A program made the translations under genes and the position numbers. From Kitasatospora sp. GAS204B (GTDB taxonomy: Bacteria; Actinomycetota; Actinomycetes; Streptomycetales; Streptomycetaceae): a stretch of DNA of 64,000 nt. The notes below the pieces were generated by a model. It worked only from the letters and a program-made list of their open reading frames with translations, was not told the origin of the DNA and searched no databases. The stretch lies in NCBI RefSeq assembly GCF_029892155.1, contig NZ_JARZAG010000003.1:310001-374000 (forward strand), given 5' to 3'. Positions within the stretch are counted from its first letter, which is position 1. Each line of letters opens with the position of its first letter. Of the stretch, positions 25,140 through 33,467 are shown in pieces.

Positions 25140-25252
25140 AAGCCACTTGGGATCAACCCTTAGGTCGGGAAGATCTGTCCTGATCCGGAGCGTCTCTCGA
25201 CGGTTGGGATCAGTGGCCTGTGTCCATGAAGACGCCTCACCGAACGAGGTGC
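25140..25252 (-). promoter_or_regulatory. M-box (Mg2+) riboswitch
   Basis: Read on the minus strand this segment contains the conserved M-box blocks in order: GGTGAGGC, then ATGGACACAGGCCACTG, CGTCGAGAGACG, then CCCGACCTAAGGGTTGATCC and AAGTGGCT. These match the actinobacterial ykoK-leader pattern in sequence and spacing, including the internal CGTC-GAGA-GACG hairpin. It lies ~380 nt upstream of the NRAMP-related transporter start. M-boxes turn expression off when Mg2+ is plentiful. The element overlaps the upstream extension of the divergent FMN-reductase frame, arguing against that longer start. Confidence 0.88.
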
Positions 25253-25522
25253 CTGCAAAACCTTGTACAGCTTAGCCCCGTCCAGACCGAACGCTTGCCG
25301 CATTTACCAAACCTTGACCTGCGAGACCTGGACACACCGCGAAGGACCAGGTCACCGAGCCGCGACCTGGACCCGAGGTGGCGGCACCACAGTGACCATC
25401 CCCGGCAACGCCCGACAGCCTCGGCCGCCTTCCCAGTTTCCTTGACCGCCACCGTGGTTCAGCCCGTAACGTCGTCCCGAGTCGATCGTCAGGTCGGCGC
25501 CATCGGCCTATGGGGAGGAAAC

Positions 25523-26113
25523 ATGTCCGACAAGCTGCGGATCGCCGTCATCATCGGAAGCGTCCGTGAGGGCCGCTTCGGACCGGTCGTCGCACGCTGG
25601 TTCCTGGAGCAGATCCGGGAGCACGCGGACCTCGAGGTGGACGCGATCGACCTGGCCGAGGTGGGTCTGCCCATGGCGTTCCCGGCGTTCGGCACCAAGC
25701 CGACCGGGGAGACCGCGGCGGTCGCCGACGCGGTGCGCGAGCGGCTGGCCGCAGCCGACGCGTTCGTCGTCATCACGCCGGAGTACAACCACAGCTACCC
25801 TGCGTCGCTGAAGAACCTGATCGACTGGCACAACGTCGAGTGGCACGCCAAGCCGGTCGCCTTCGTCTCCTACGGCGGCCTGTCCGGCGGCATGCGCTCG
25901 GTCGAGCACCTGCGCCCGGTCTTCGCCGAGGTGCACGCGACCACCATCCGGGACGCCGTCAGCCTGCACAACGTGTGGTCGCTGTTCGACGAGGACGGCG
26001 CGCCGACCGACCCGGAGGGGTCCAACGGCGCGGCCAAGCTGATGATCGAGCGGCTGAAGTGGTGGGCCGAGGCGCTCCAGGAGGCCCGGGTCAAGAGCCC
26101 GTACACCGTCTGA
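25523..26113 (+). CDS. NADPH-dependent FMN reductase (NAD(P)H:quinone-type)
   Basis: ATG 25523 follows GGAGG at about 5 nt; the frame is open upstream, but that part overlaps the M-box on the other strand. The 196-residue flavodoxin-fold protein has the FMN phosphate loop GSVREGRFGPVVARWF near residue 12 and the TPEYNHSYPASLKNLIDW motif near 92, typical of the NADPH_FMN_red family (ArsH/ChrR/azoreductase-like). It reduces free or bound FMN, quinones or related acceptors. A strong terminator follows. Confidence 0.9.
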   Translation: MSDKLRIAVIIGSVREGRFGPVVARWFLEQIREHADLEVDAIDLAEVGLPMAFPAFGTKPTGETAAVADAVRERLAAADAFVVITPEYNHSYPASLKNLIDWHNVEWHAKPVAFVSYGGLSGGMRSVEHLRPVFAEVHATTIRDAVSLHNVWSLFDEDGAPTDPEGSNGAAKLMIERLKWWAEALQEARVKSPYTV

Positions 26114-26123
26114 CCCCCAGAAC

Positions 26124-26168
26124 GGCAGGAGCGCGCCGGTCGACCCACGGACCGGCGCGCTCCCTGCC
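26124..26168 (+). terminator. Terminator after FMN reductase
   Basis: An 18/19-nt near-perfect inverted repeat (GGCAGGAGCGCGCCGGTC/GACCGGCGCGCTCCCTGCC) with one bulged C and an 8-nt loop begins 10 bp after the stop. Confidence 0.75.
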
Positions 26169-26270
26169 GAACCCGGCGGGCTACAGCCTCCGATCCCGGT
26201 GCGACGCAGTCGAACTGACGGTCTATCGTCCGAACAACGGCGAACGGATCGCGAGGAGCGGCGCACACGT

Positions 26271-27293
26271 ATGGCGGAGCAGAACACCCTCACACCGGAG
26301 CACCCGGCCGAGCCCGGGGCCGAGCCCGACCGCCCGACCGGCCGACGGCTCGGGTCCCTCGAACTGCTCGTCGCGGGCATGGTGCTGCTGCTGGCCGGCC
26401 GGCGCTGGCTGGTCGGCTGGCTCGACGCACCAGGTCTGCAGGCGTGGACGACGGTCTTCGTCGCCATCTGCGTCCAGGCGATCCCGTTCCTGGTGCTCGG
26501 CACGCTGCTGTCCGCGGCGATCACCGCGCTGGTGCCGGCCTCCTTCCTGGAGCGGGCGCTGCCGAAGCGGGCGGTCCTCGCCGTCCCGGCGGCCGGACTC
26601 GCCGGGGCGGTGCTGCCCGGCTGCGAGTGCGCCTCCGTTCCGGTGGCGGACGGGCTGATCGCCCGCGGTGTGGCGCCCGCCGCCGCGCTCGCCTTCCTGC
26701 TCTCCGCCCCGGCGATCAATCCGGTGGTGCTCACCGCGACGGCGGTCGCCTTCCCCGGTCGGCCGCAGATGGTGCTGGCCCGGTTCGCCGCGTCCCTGGT
26801 CACCGCCGTCGTGGTGGGCTGGCTCTGGGCGCGGTTCGGCCGTCCCGAGTGGCTGCGCCCCTCGGTGCGGCGGGCGCAGCCGGCCGGTGCGGGTCGGTGG
26901 GCGGCGTTCCGGGCCGCGTTCGCGCACGAGTTCCTGCACGCGGCCGGCTTCCTGGTGATCGGCGGCATCACCGCGGCCACCCTCAACGTGCTGGTCCCCC
27001 GGCAACTGCTCGGCGGCCTCGCGCACCTGCCCGGCGTCTCGGTGCTGGTCCTGGCGCTGCTCGCGGTGGTGCTCGCGGTGTGCTCGGAGGCGGACGCCTT
27101 CGTCGCGGCCAGCCTGAGCGCGTTTCCGCTGCCGGCCCGGCTGGCCTTCATGGTGGTCGGCCCGATGGTCGACGTGAAACTGGTGGCGATGCAGGCCGGG
27201 ACGTTCGGCTGGCCCTTCGCCTGGCGCTTCTCCACCGTGACGTTCACGGTCGCGGTGCTGGCTGCCACCCTGGCGGGCTGGTGGCTGCTTTGA
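26271..27293 (+). CDS. Permease (DUF318/ArsP-like)
   Basis: From ATG 26271 (GAGGAG upstream) the 340-residue protein has 8-9 membrane helices after a charged Pro/Glu-rich N-terminus. It shows the family motifs PFLVLGTLLSAAI, LPGCECASVPVADGLIARG with its Cys pair, and FLLSAPAINPVVLTATAVAF, and later VCSEADAFVAASL. The DUF318 permeases include ArsP and partners of TIGR03943 proteins; the cargo here is unknown, with metal or metalloid as the main candidates. The next gene starts 46 bp downstream and is probably co-transcribed. Confidence 0.85.
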   Translation: MAEQNTLTPEHPAEPGAEPDRPTGRRLGSLELLVAGMVLLLAGRRWLVGWLDAPGLQAWTTVFVAICVQAIPFLVLGTLLSAAITALVPASFLERALPKRAVLAVPAAGLAGAVLPGCECASVPVADGLIARGVAPAAALAFLLSAPAINPVVLTATAVAFPGRPQMVLARFAASLVTAVVVGWLWARFGRPEWLRPSVRRAQPAGAGRWAAFRAAFAHEFLHAAGFLVIGGITAATLNVLVPRQLLGGLAHLPGVSVLVLALLAVVLAVCSEADAFVAASLSAFPLPARLAFMVVGPMVDVKLVAMQAGTFGWPFAWRFSTVTFTVAVLAATLAGWWLL

Positions 27294-27339
27294 ACGGCCG
27301 AAGCACGGCGAAGCGGTGGCGTGGTGAAGGGGTGGCGCG

Positions 27340-28074
27340 GTGAAGCGTGAGGTGCAGGCGATCCTGCTGGTGCTGCTGGGCTCGGCGGTGCTGCGCATCT
27401 CGCTGTTCAGCGACATGTACCTGCGGTACGTACGGGCAGCCCTGCGGCCCTACCTGGTCACCGCCGGGGTCGTGCTGGTGCTGCTGGGCGTGCTGGGCGC
27501 CGTCGCGGCCCTGCGCGGCGCGCGCCACCAGGACCACCAGGACCACCAGGACAGCGACCACGACGCACACGGCCATAGCCACACCCACGGCCCGAGGATC
27601 GCCTGGCTGCTGATCCTCCCGGTCACGGGCATCCTGCTCGTCTCGCCGCCCGCCCTGGGCAGCTACACCGCCCAGCACGCGGCGAACACCGTCGCCAAGC
27701 CGGACACCGCCACCGGCTTCCCGCCGCTGCCCGCCGGTGACCCGCTGGCGCTGCCGCTCGCCGAGTTCGACGTGCGGGCCGCCTGGGACGCCGCGCAGCC
27801 GCTGAAGGGCCGCCGGGTGAAGCTGCTCGGTTTCGTCAGCCCGAAGAGCGGCGGCGGCTGGTACGTCACCCGACTGGTCATCAGCTGCTGCGCCGCCGAC
27901 GCGATGACCTACAAGGTCGAGATCCGCGGTGCGGCCGCGCCGCCGACCGGCAGTTGGGTGGCGGTCACCGGGGTCTGGCAGCCCGACGGGCAGCCCGCGC
28001 AGCCCGATGCGGTGCCGGCTCTCAACGCCGGGCAGGTGGTTTCGGTGCCCGAACCGCGCGATCCGTACGAGTGA
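27340..28074 (+). CDS. TIGR03943-family membrane protein
   Basis: The GTG at 27340 begins a 244-residue protein. Two N-terminal helices flank a His/Asp-rich loop (HQDHQDHQDSDHDAHGHSHTHG region, ~66-87) that could bind Zn2+ or another metal. A third helix and an extracytoplasmic domain follow (LLGFVSPKSGGGWYVTRLVISCCAADA), with the Cys-Cys pair typical of the family. Pairing with a DUF318 permease is the usual arrangement, and both may act in metal trafficking. No Zur-like operator was found upstream. Confidence 0.87.
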   Translation: MKREVQAILLVLLGSAVLRISLFSDMYLRYVRAALRPYLVTAGVVLVLLGVLGAVAALRGARHQDHQDHQDSDHDAHGHSHTHGPRIAWLLILPVTGILLVSPPALGSYTAQHAANTVAKPDTATGFPPLPAGDPLALPLAEFDVRAAWDAAQPLKGRRVKLLGFVSPKSGGGWYVTRLVISCCAADAMTYKVEIRGAAAPPTGSWVAVTGVWQPDGQPAQPDAVPALNAGQVVSVPEPRDPYE

Positions 28075-28200
28075 GAGTCATCACTGCCCGCGGGTGTCAC
28101 CCCGGCCGCCTCCACCGCGTCTTCCAGTCGGACCCAGATCTCCGTCGGTCAGCCGATCCGGCTGACGGTACATCTGAACAGCTTGTCTGGAACGAGGTTG

Positions 28201-29481
28201 ATGGTGGCGACCAATCGGCGTAGGACCGTTCTGCTGACCGGGGGCATGGGCGTCGCCGTCGCGCTGGCCTTCGTGCCGATGGCGCCCGGCGGCACGCGCG
28301 TGCCGGCGGCCGCCGCCTCGCCCGCCCCGTCGCCTGCCCTGTCGACCGGCGGCGCCCCGAGCGGCTCCCCGACGGGCGGCACCCCGAGCGCGTCGCCCAG
28401 CCAGCCGTGGGACGGCAAGGTCCGGGTGATCGGCGACGGGTCGACCTCCGACACCGGACCGCAGCCCAAGCAGCCGACGCCCGAGAAGCTGAAACCGGGC
28501 GAGAAGCCGCCGCAGTTCGTGGTCTTCTCCTGGGACGGCGCGCTGGAGGACGACAACCACCTGTTCTCGCACTTCCGCGAGGTGGCCCACGAGTCCAACG
28601 CCCAGATGACCTTCTTCCTCAGCGGCATGTACCTGCTGCCGAACTCGAAGCGCTACCTCTACCACCCGCCCCAGCATCCGGTCGGCACGGCGGCCATCGA
28701 CTTCCCGACCGACGCCCACATCAAGGCCACCCTGGCGCAGCTGAGCGCCGCCTGGCAGGACGGCGACGAGATCGGCACCCACTTCAACGGCCACTTCTGC
28801 GGAACCGGCGGCGGCGGTGACTGGAGCACCGCCGAGTGGCAGAGCGAGACCCAGCAGGCCTACTCCTTCGTCGAGAACTGGAAGACCAACACCGGGTACA
28901 CCGACCTCCCGCCGCTGCCGTTCGACTACCAGAAGGAGCTGGTCGGCGGTCGCGCGCCGTGCCTGGAGGGGCAGAAGACGCTGCTGCCGGCCGAGGCGGC
29001 GCTGGGCTGGCGCTACGACGCCAGCTCGCCGGGCGACAACCAGATCTGGCCGGCCAAGACCAACGGGATGTGGAACTTCCCGCTGCAGGCGCTGCCGTAT
29101 CCGAACCAGAACTTCCAGGTCCTCTCGATGGACTTCAACTTCCTGGCCAACCAGTCCGGCGGCAACCCCGACGGCGACCCGACCAAGTTCGCGGGTTGGG
29201 AGAAGGAGACCGAGCAGGGCTACCTGAACGGCTTCGAGCGGGCCTACAACGGCGCCCGGGCACCGCTGTTCATCGGGAACCACTTCGAGAACTGGAACGG
29301 CGGCATCTACATGAAGGCCGTCGAGAACGTGATGCGGACCGTCTGCACGCAGCCGGACGTGCGCTGCGTCTCCTTCAAGGAAGTCGCCGACTGGCTGGAC
29401 GTGCAGGACCCGAAGGTGCTGGCCCAGCTGCGCCGGCTGGACCCCGGCCAGGCACCGGACTGGTCGACCATCGTCAAGTGA
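28201..29481 (+). CDS. Exported polysaccharide-deacetylase-family protein
   Basis: The ATG at 28201 starts a twin-arginine-like signal (NRRRTVLLTGG, hydrophobic core); an in-frame TTG lies six codons earlier. After a Ser/Pro/Gly-rich linker, a NodB-like catalytic region (residues ~105-415) shows the Asp of FVVFSWDGAL, the metal-binding His pair in GTHFNGHFCG, and a late HFENWN block. The motif set is looser than classical NodB domains. It probably acts on an extracellular or cell-wall polysaccharide. Confidence 0.8.
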   Translation: MVATNRRRTVLLTGGMGVAVALAFVPMAPGGTRVPAAAASPAPSPALSTGGAPSGSPTGGTPSASPSQPWDGKVRVIGDGSTSDTGPQPKQPTPEKLKPGEKPPQFVVFSWDGALEDDNHLFSHFREVAHESNAQMTFFLSGMYLLPNSKRYLYHPPQHPVGTAAIDFPTDAHIKATLAQLSAAWQDGDEIGTHFNGHFCGTGGGGDWSTAEWQSETQQAYSFVENWKTNTGYTDLPPLPFDYQKELVGGRAPCLEGQKTLLPAEAALGWRYDASSPGDNQIWPAKTNGMWNFPLQALPYPNQNFQVLSMDFNFLANQSGGNPDGDPTKFAGWEKETEQGYLNGFERAYNGARAPLFIGNHFENWNGGIYMKAVENVMRTVCTQPDVRCVSFKEVADWLDVQDPKVLAQLRRLDPGQAPDWSTIVK

Positions 29482-29529
29482 CCCGCCGGCGCCCGGCCCG
29501 AGCTGCCGGCAACCGCCAGCCCCTACCCG

Positions 29530-31569
29530 CTAGTCGGCGGAGACGCTCTTCACGTAGGTGCTCCAGATGTCGAGCGGATAGGCGGTGGCCGCAGCGGACT
29601 TGGCCGGATCGCCCTGGCCGTCCAGCGGCAGCGCCTGCACGCTCTTCGGGTCCAGCCGGAACACCGCGACGGCCGTGGACACCTGCCCGCTGTACCCGAC
29701 GAACCAGCCCGCCCGGTTGTCCTGGGTGGTGCCGGTCTTGCCCGCCACCGTCCGGCCCGGCACCTGCGCACCCCGCCCGGTGCCCTCCTGTACCGTGCCG
29801 GTCAGCGCCGCGTCGACCTGCTGAGCGACCTGCTGGCTCAACGCCCGGGCCGGGGCCGGCTTCTGCACGTCGACCGGCGCCCCGTCCCGGGTGATCCGCA
29901 GGACCGAGTACGGATCGGTGTGCATGCCGCCGTCGGCGAACGCGGTGTACGCGTCGGCCATCCGGATCGCGCTCGGGGTGGAGGTGCCCAGCGAGAAGGC
30001 CGGCACCTGCGCCCCCAGGCTGTCGGGGAGCAGCCCGAGGCCGAGCGCGGTCTGGCGGACCTGGTCCAGGCCGGTGTCCAGGCCGAGTTGCATCAGCGGG
30101 GTGTTGACGGACTGCTCCATCGCCGTCAGCAGGCTGATGCTCCCCCAGGACTTCCCGCCGTCGTTGGTCCCCTTGACCAGGTGCCCGTCGCGGTCCCAGT
30201 ACGGGCCTTCGGGCGTCTGCACCGGTATCTGGTTGTCGCCGTCGTAGGGCGTCGTGGGCGAGACCGGGGTGCGACCGGCGCCCAACTGCCGTTGCACCCC
30301 CTGGCTCAGCGCGGCGGCGTACACGAACGGAGTGAACGCCGAACCGGACGGCACCAGCGCCGAGTTGGCGTTGTCATAACCCTGTCTGAGGTAGTCGGGA
30401 CCACCGTAGACCGCGAGCATCCGCCCGTCCGAGGCCACCGAGGCGGCGCCGACCCGTAGCCCCGGGTCGGCGTTCTGCCGGGCGGCTGCCGCCTGCACCG
30501 CGTCGGTCAGCGCCGTCTGGCTCGGCTTCTCGAAGGTGGTGTGGATCTGGTAGCCGCCCAGGTCGAACTGGGCGTCGGTGATGCCGGTGTGGGTGGTCAC
30601 GTACTGCTTGGCGATGTCCACCAGGTAGCCCGTCTGCCCGCTGAGCCCCACCTGCTTCGGCGGCTCCTGGGGCTCGGGAAAGGTGGTGTAGGCGGCCCGC
30701 TGGGCGGGCGTGAGCTTGCCGATCACGACCATCCGGTCGAGGATCCACTTCCACCGGTCCACCGCCCGCTTGTGGTTCTCGGGGCTGATCGCCGGGTCGT
30801 AGCGCCCGGCTCCCTTGAGCAGCGAGGCGAGCACGGCGCCCTGGCTCACGTTGAGCTGCGAGACGTCCTCGCCGTAGTACGCCTGGGCCGCCCGCTCGAT
30901 GCCGTACGAACCGCGGCCGTACCAGCTGGTGTTGAGGTATCCCTCCAGGATCTGCTGCTTGCTCAGCTTCCGGTCGAGCTTGACCGCCAGGACGATCTCG
31001 GTCAGCTTCCGGGACATCGTCTGCTTCTGGTTCAGATAGGCGTTCTTCACATACTGCTGGGTGATGGTGGAACCGCCCTGCATCGCACCACCGGTCGCCA
31101 TGTTGCGGACGGCCCGCGCCATGCCCTGCGGGTCGACGCCGTAGTCCGAGTAGAACGTCTCGTTCTCGGCGGCCAGCGCCGCCCACTGCACCCCCTGCGG
31201 CACCTGGTCCAGCGGGATGTCCTGCCGGTTGACCTCGCCGGTGCGGGCCATCTCGGTGCCGTCCGCCCAGAAGTACACGTTGTTCTGCTGGATGGCGAAG
31301 GCCTTGAGATCGGTGGGGATCTTCGTCTCGTGGTAGACGTATCCCAGCAGCCCGACCAGACACGCGACACCGAACAACCCGATCCGCACCACATGCCGCC
31401 ACGACGGCACCCACCGGCGCACCCCCACCCGGTCCGGCCGCGGATACCCCTTGGGCCGCCTGCCCGCCCGCCCCCGACTCAACCGCACCACGGCCGCCCT
31501 GCGCAGACGCAGACCCGCGACCCCGGCCGCGCGCCGACTGCTGGCAAGCATGTGCCCCCCGTAATTCAC
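29530..31569 (-). CDS. Class A penicillin-binding protein with altered SxxK motif
   Basis: The 679-residue protein has a basic cytoplasmic tail, one membrane helix (~61-79), a GT51 transglycosylase domain (catalytic Glu135 in AAENETFYSDYG, then GGSTITQQYVKN) and a C-terminal transpeptidase domain. The transpeptidase keeps SVN (Ser487) and KTGTT (Lys611), but the nucleophile motif reads Ser410-Ala-Phe-Thr413 where SxxK is expected, within an otherwise typical GSxFxPF context. Glycan polymerisation should be intact, while acyl-transfer may be impaired. The start could be GTG 31569 or ATG 31551. Confidence 0.9.
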   Translation of the reverse strand: MNYGGHMLASSRRAAGVAGLRLRRAAVVRLSRGRAGRRPKGYPRPDRVGVRRWVPSWRHVVRIGLFGVACLVGLLGYVYHETKIPTDLKAFAIQQNNVYFWADGTEMARTGEVNRQDIPLDQVPQGVQWAALAAENETFYSDYGVDPQGMARAVRNMATGGAMQGGSTITQQYVKNAYLNQKQTMSRKLTEIVLAVKLDRKLSKQQILEGYLNTSWYGRGSYGIERAAQAYYGEDVSQLNVSQGAVLASLLKGAGRYDPAISPENHKRAVDRWKWILDRMVVIGKLTPAQRAAYTTFPEPQEPPKQVGLSGQTGYLVDIAKQYVTTHTGITDAQFDLGGYQIHTTFEKPSQTALTDAVQAAAARQNADPGLRVGAASVASDGRMLAVYGGPDYLRQGYDNANSALVPSGSAFTPFVYAAALSQGVQRQLGAGRTPVSPTTPYDGDNQIPVQTPEGPYWDRDGHLVKGTNDGGKSWGSISLLTAMEQSVNTPLMQLGLDTGLDQVRQTALGLGLLPDSLGAQVPAFSLGTSTPSAIRMADAYTAFADGGMHTDPYSVLRITRDGAPVDVQKPAPARALSQQVAQQVDAALTGTVQEGTGRGAQVPGRTVAGKTGTTQDNRAGWFVGYSGQVSTAVAVFRLDPKSVQALPLDGQGDPAKSAAATAYPLDIWSTYVKSVSAD

Positions 31570-31707
31570 CCAACCATTCGAACCCCCTTACCAATAACGA
31601 CTTTGAAAGTCCGTTTGGTTGCATCGCACGGAGACGAGTTGGACAGCCCCGCCGCGGCGGCGCGACCCGCGGTCCACGAGGATGTGGAGACTGCGAGACT
31701 GCCAGTC

Positions 31708-32370
31708 ATGGCAACCGTCCCGGTGATCCCCCAGCGCCATCAGATAGCGCAACTGCTTCCGGCGATCGGCTCCCGGCTGCGGGTACTGCGCCAGGAGGCC
31801 GGGTTGACGCTGGATCAGGTGGCCGCCCTCACCGGCATCGGCGCTTCCACGCTCTCTCGCCTGGAGGCCGGGCACCGCCAGCCCTCGCTCGACCTGCTCG
31901 TCCCGCTCGCCGCCGTCTACCAGACCCCGGTGGAGGAACTGGTCGCCGTGGTGGAGCACGCAGGGGAACCCCCGGTCGTTCACTCGCCGCAGCGGCGCCG
32001 TGGCATCGCCGCCCAACGGCTCTCCCATCACACCGGCGGGATCCAGGTGTACCGGCTGGTCCTGCCCCCGCACGAGAAGCCCGACCAGCGGCGGCACGAC
32101 GGCTACGCCTGGATGTGCGTCCTGGCCGGGCAGGTCCAACTCCTCCTGGCCGGCACCCGGCTCACCCTCGGCCCCGGCGACGCGGCCGAACTGGACACCC
32201 GGACCCCCCACTGGTTCGGCGCGGCAGGTGGAGCACCGGCCGAAGTGCTGTACCTCGCAGGCGCGGACGGACTGCGGGTGCGCCTACAGGCCCGCGCGAC
32301 GAGCCGTCCGCCCGAGCCGTTCCCGCCCAGAAGCACGAGCGCGAGCACGACGCAACCGCAGCCCTCGTGA
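31708..32370 (+). CDS. XRE-family regulator with cupin domain
   Basis: ATG 31708 gives 220 residues: an N-terminal helix-turn-helix (GSRLRVLRQEAGLTLDQVAA then LTGIGASTLSRLEAGHRQPS) and a C-terminal cupin (residues ~110-195, with HDGYAWMCVLAGQVQLLLAG and TPHWFGA). This architecture senses small ligands and regulates nearby metabolism. The frame is open far upstream over the divergent PBP gene, but that part is a shadow. Divergent from the PBP gene. Confidence 0.87.
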   Translation: MATVPVIPQRHQIAQLLPAIGSRLRVLRQEAGLTLDQVAALTGIGASTLSRLEAGHRQPSLDLLVPLAAVYQTPVEELVAVVEHAGEPPVVHSPQRRRGIAAQRLSHHTGGIQVYRLVLPPHEKPDQRRHDGYAWMCVLAGQVQLLLAGTRLTLGPGDAAELDTRTPHWFGAAGGAPAEVLYLAGADGLRVRLQARATSRPPEPFPPRSTSASTTQPQPS

Positions 32371-32538
32371 AGCCGCCCGTCGTCGTCGCTCCGTGCTGTC
32401 TGGCGCTGATGTTCTGCCCGGATGGCGCTGTGGTTCAAGCCCGTGCTGTACCGATCCTCCTAGGCTCCAAGGGAAGGGACACCCCGAACACCGGGCCGTC
32501 GCCGACGCGGTGACCCCGCGAGGAATTGGAGCTTTCCG

Positions 32539-33315
32539 ATGGCTGAGGACACGTTCACGGGCAGGGTCGTCATCGTCACCGGCGGTGGGTCGGGCATCGG
32601 GGCGGCCACCGCTCACCGCTTCGCCGCCGCGGGCGCCACAGTGGTGATCATCGGCCGGACGCAGGCGAAGCTGGACGAAGTGGTGTCCGGCGCGCCGACC
32701 GGCTCGACGCTGATCGCTCGGGTCGGTGACGTCTCGGACGAGGTGGAGATCACCCGGCTGGTGGACGGCGTTGCCCACGACCACGGCCGGTTGGACACCC
32801 TGGTCAACAACGCCGGCACGTGTGAGCCCCTGGGTTCCGTGACCGATATCGATACGGCGGGCTGGCGACGCGTCATGTCCACGGACCTCGACGGGGTGTT
32901 CTTCGCCTCCAGGGCCGCGCTTCCACATCTGCGCGCCGTGGGCGGCAGCATCGTCAATGTCGGTTCGGCCTCCGGGCTCGGCGGTGACTGGGGCCTGGCC
33001 GCCTACGACGCGGCCAAGGGCGCGGTGACCAACCTGACCAACGCGATGGCGCTCGACCACGGCGCGGAAGGCGTGCGGGTCAACGCCGTGCATCCCAGCA
33101 TGATCTCCACCGACATGACGGCGGGATTCCTGCAGAACGAGGCGATCGTCGCCGCAGCGCTCAACCGGGTGCCGATGCGGCGCTTCGGCGATCCGGCCGA
33201 GGCGGCTTCCGTCATCACGTTCCTGGCCAGTGCGGCGGCGAGCTTCGTGAACGGGGCTCATATCCGCGTCGACGGCGGGCTCGGCGCCTCGAACGGCAAT
33301 CCGCACCTCGCGTAG
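32539..33315 (+). CDS. SDR-family oxidoreductase
   Basis: This classical short-chain dehydrogenase of 258 residues has TGGGSGIG at the NAD(P) site, NNAG, Ser of NVGSAS, the catalytic YDAAK and the C-terminal INGAH-like FVNGAHIRVDGG segment. It is likely an alcohol dehydrogenase or ketoreductase with a broad or unknown substrate. The gene stands alone between an XRE-cupin regulator and the convergent LysR gene. Confidence 0.92.
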   Translation: MAEDTFTGRVVIVTGGGSGIGAATAHRFAAAGATVVIIGRTQAKLDEVVSGAPTGSTLIARVGDVSDEVEITRLVDGVAHDHGRLDTLVNNAGTCEPLGSVTDIDTAGWRRVMSTDLDGVFFASRAALPHLRAVGGSIVNVGSASGLGGDWGLAAYDAAKGAVTNLTNAMALDHGAEGVRVNAVHPSMISTDMTAGFLQNEAIVAAALNRVPMRRFGDPAEAASVITFLASAAASFVNGAHIRVDGGLGASNGNPHLA

Positions 33316-33435
33316 CGGCTGGGCATCTCGACCGGGATCGTCATAGCCGTCCTCCTGGTCCTGCGCAGGGGTGGCAAGGTCCTCCGGGCCCGCCGCAAGC
33401 AGCGGTCCAGCGCCGACGCGCGCCACCCCGAGTAG
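33316..33435 (+). pseudogene. Possible fragment of a membrane protein tail
   Basis: Directly after the SDR stop and in frame, the sequence reads a hydrophobic helix GISTGIVIAVLLVLRRGG followed by a basic tail KVLRARRKQRSSADARHPE and a TAG. It has no start codon or ribosome-binding site of its own, and looks like the last ~38 residues of a deleted membrane protein. Confidence 0.3.
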
Positions 33436-33467
33436 CGGCAAGGCGAAACAGGCTGTCATCCGACAGG

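Noticed and set aside
25220..25522. N-terminal extension of the FMN reductase
   Set aside because: It overlaps the M-box on the other strand and lacks homology-like content, whereas ATG 25523 has an excellent ribosome-binding site at the start of the flavodoxin fold.
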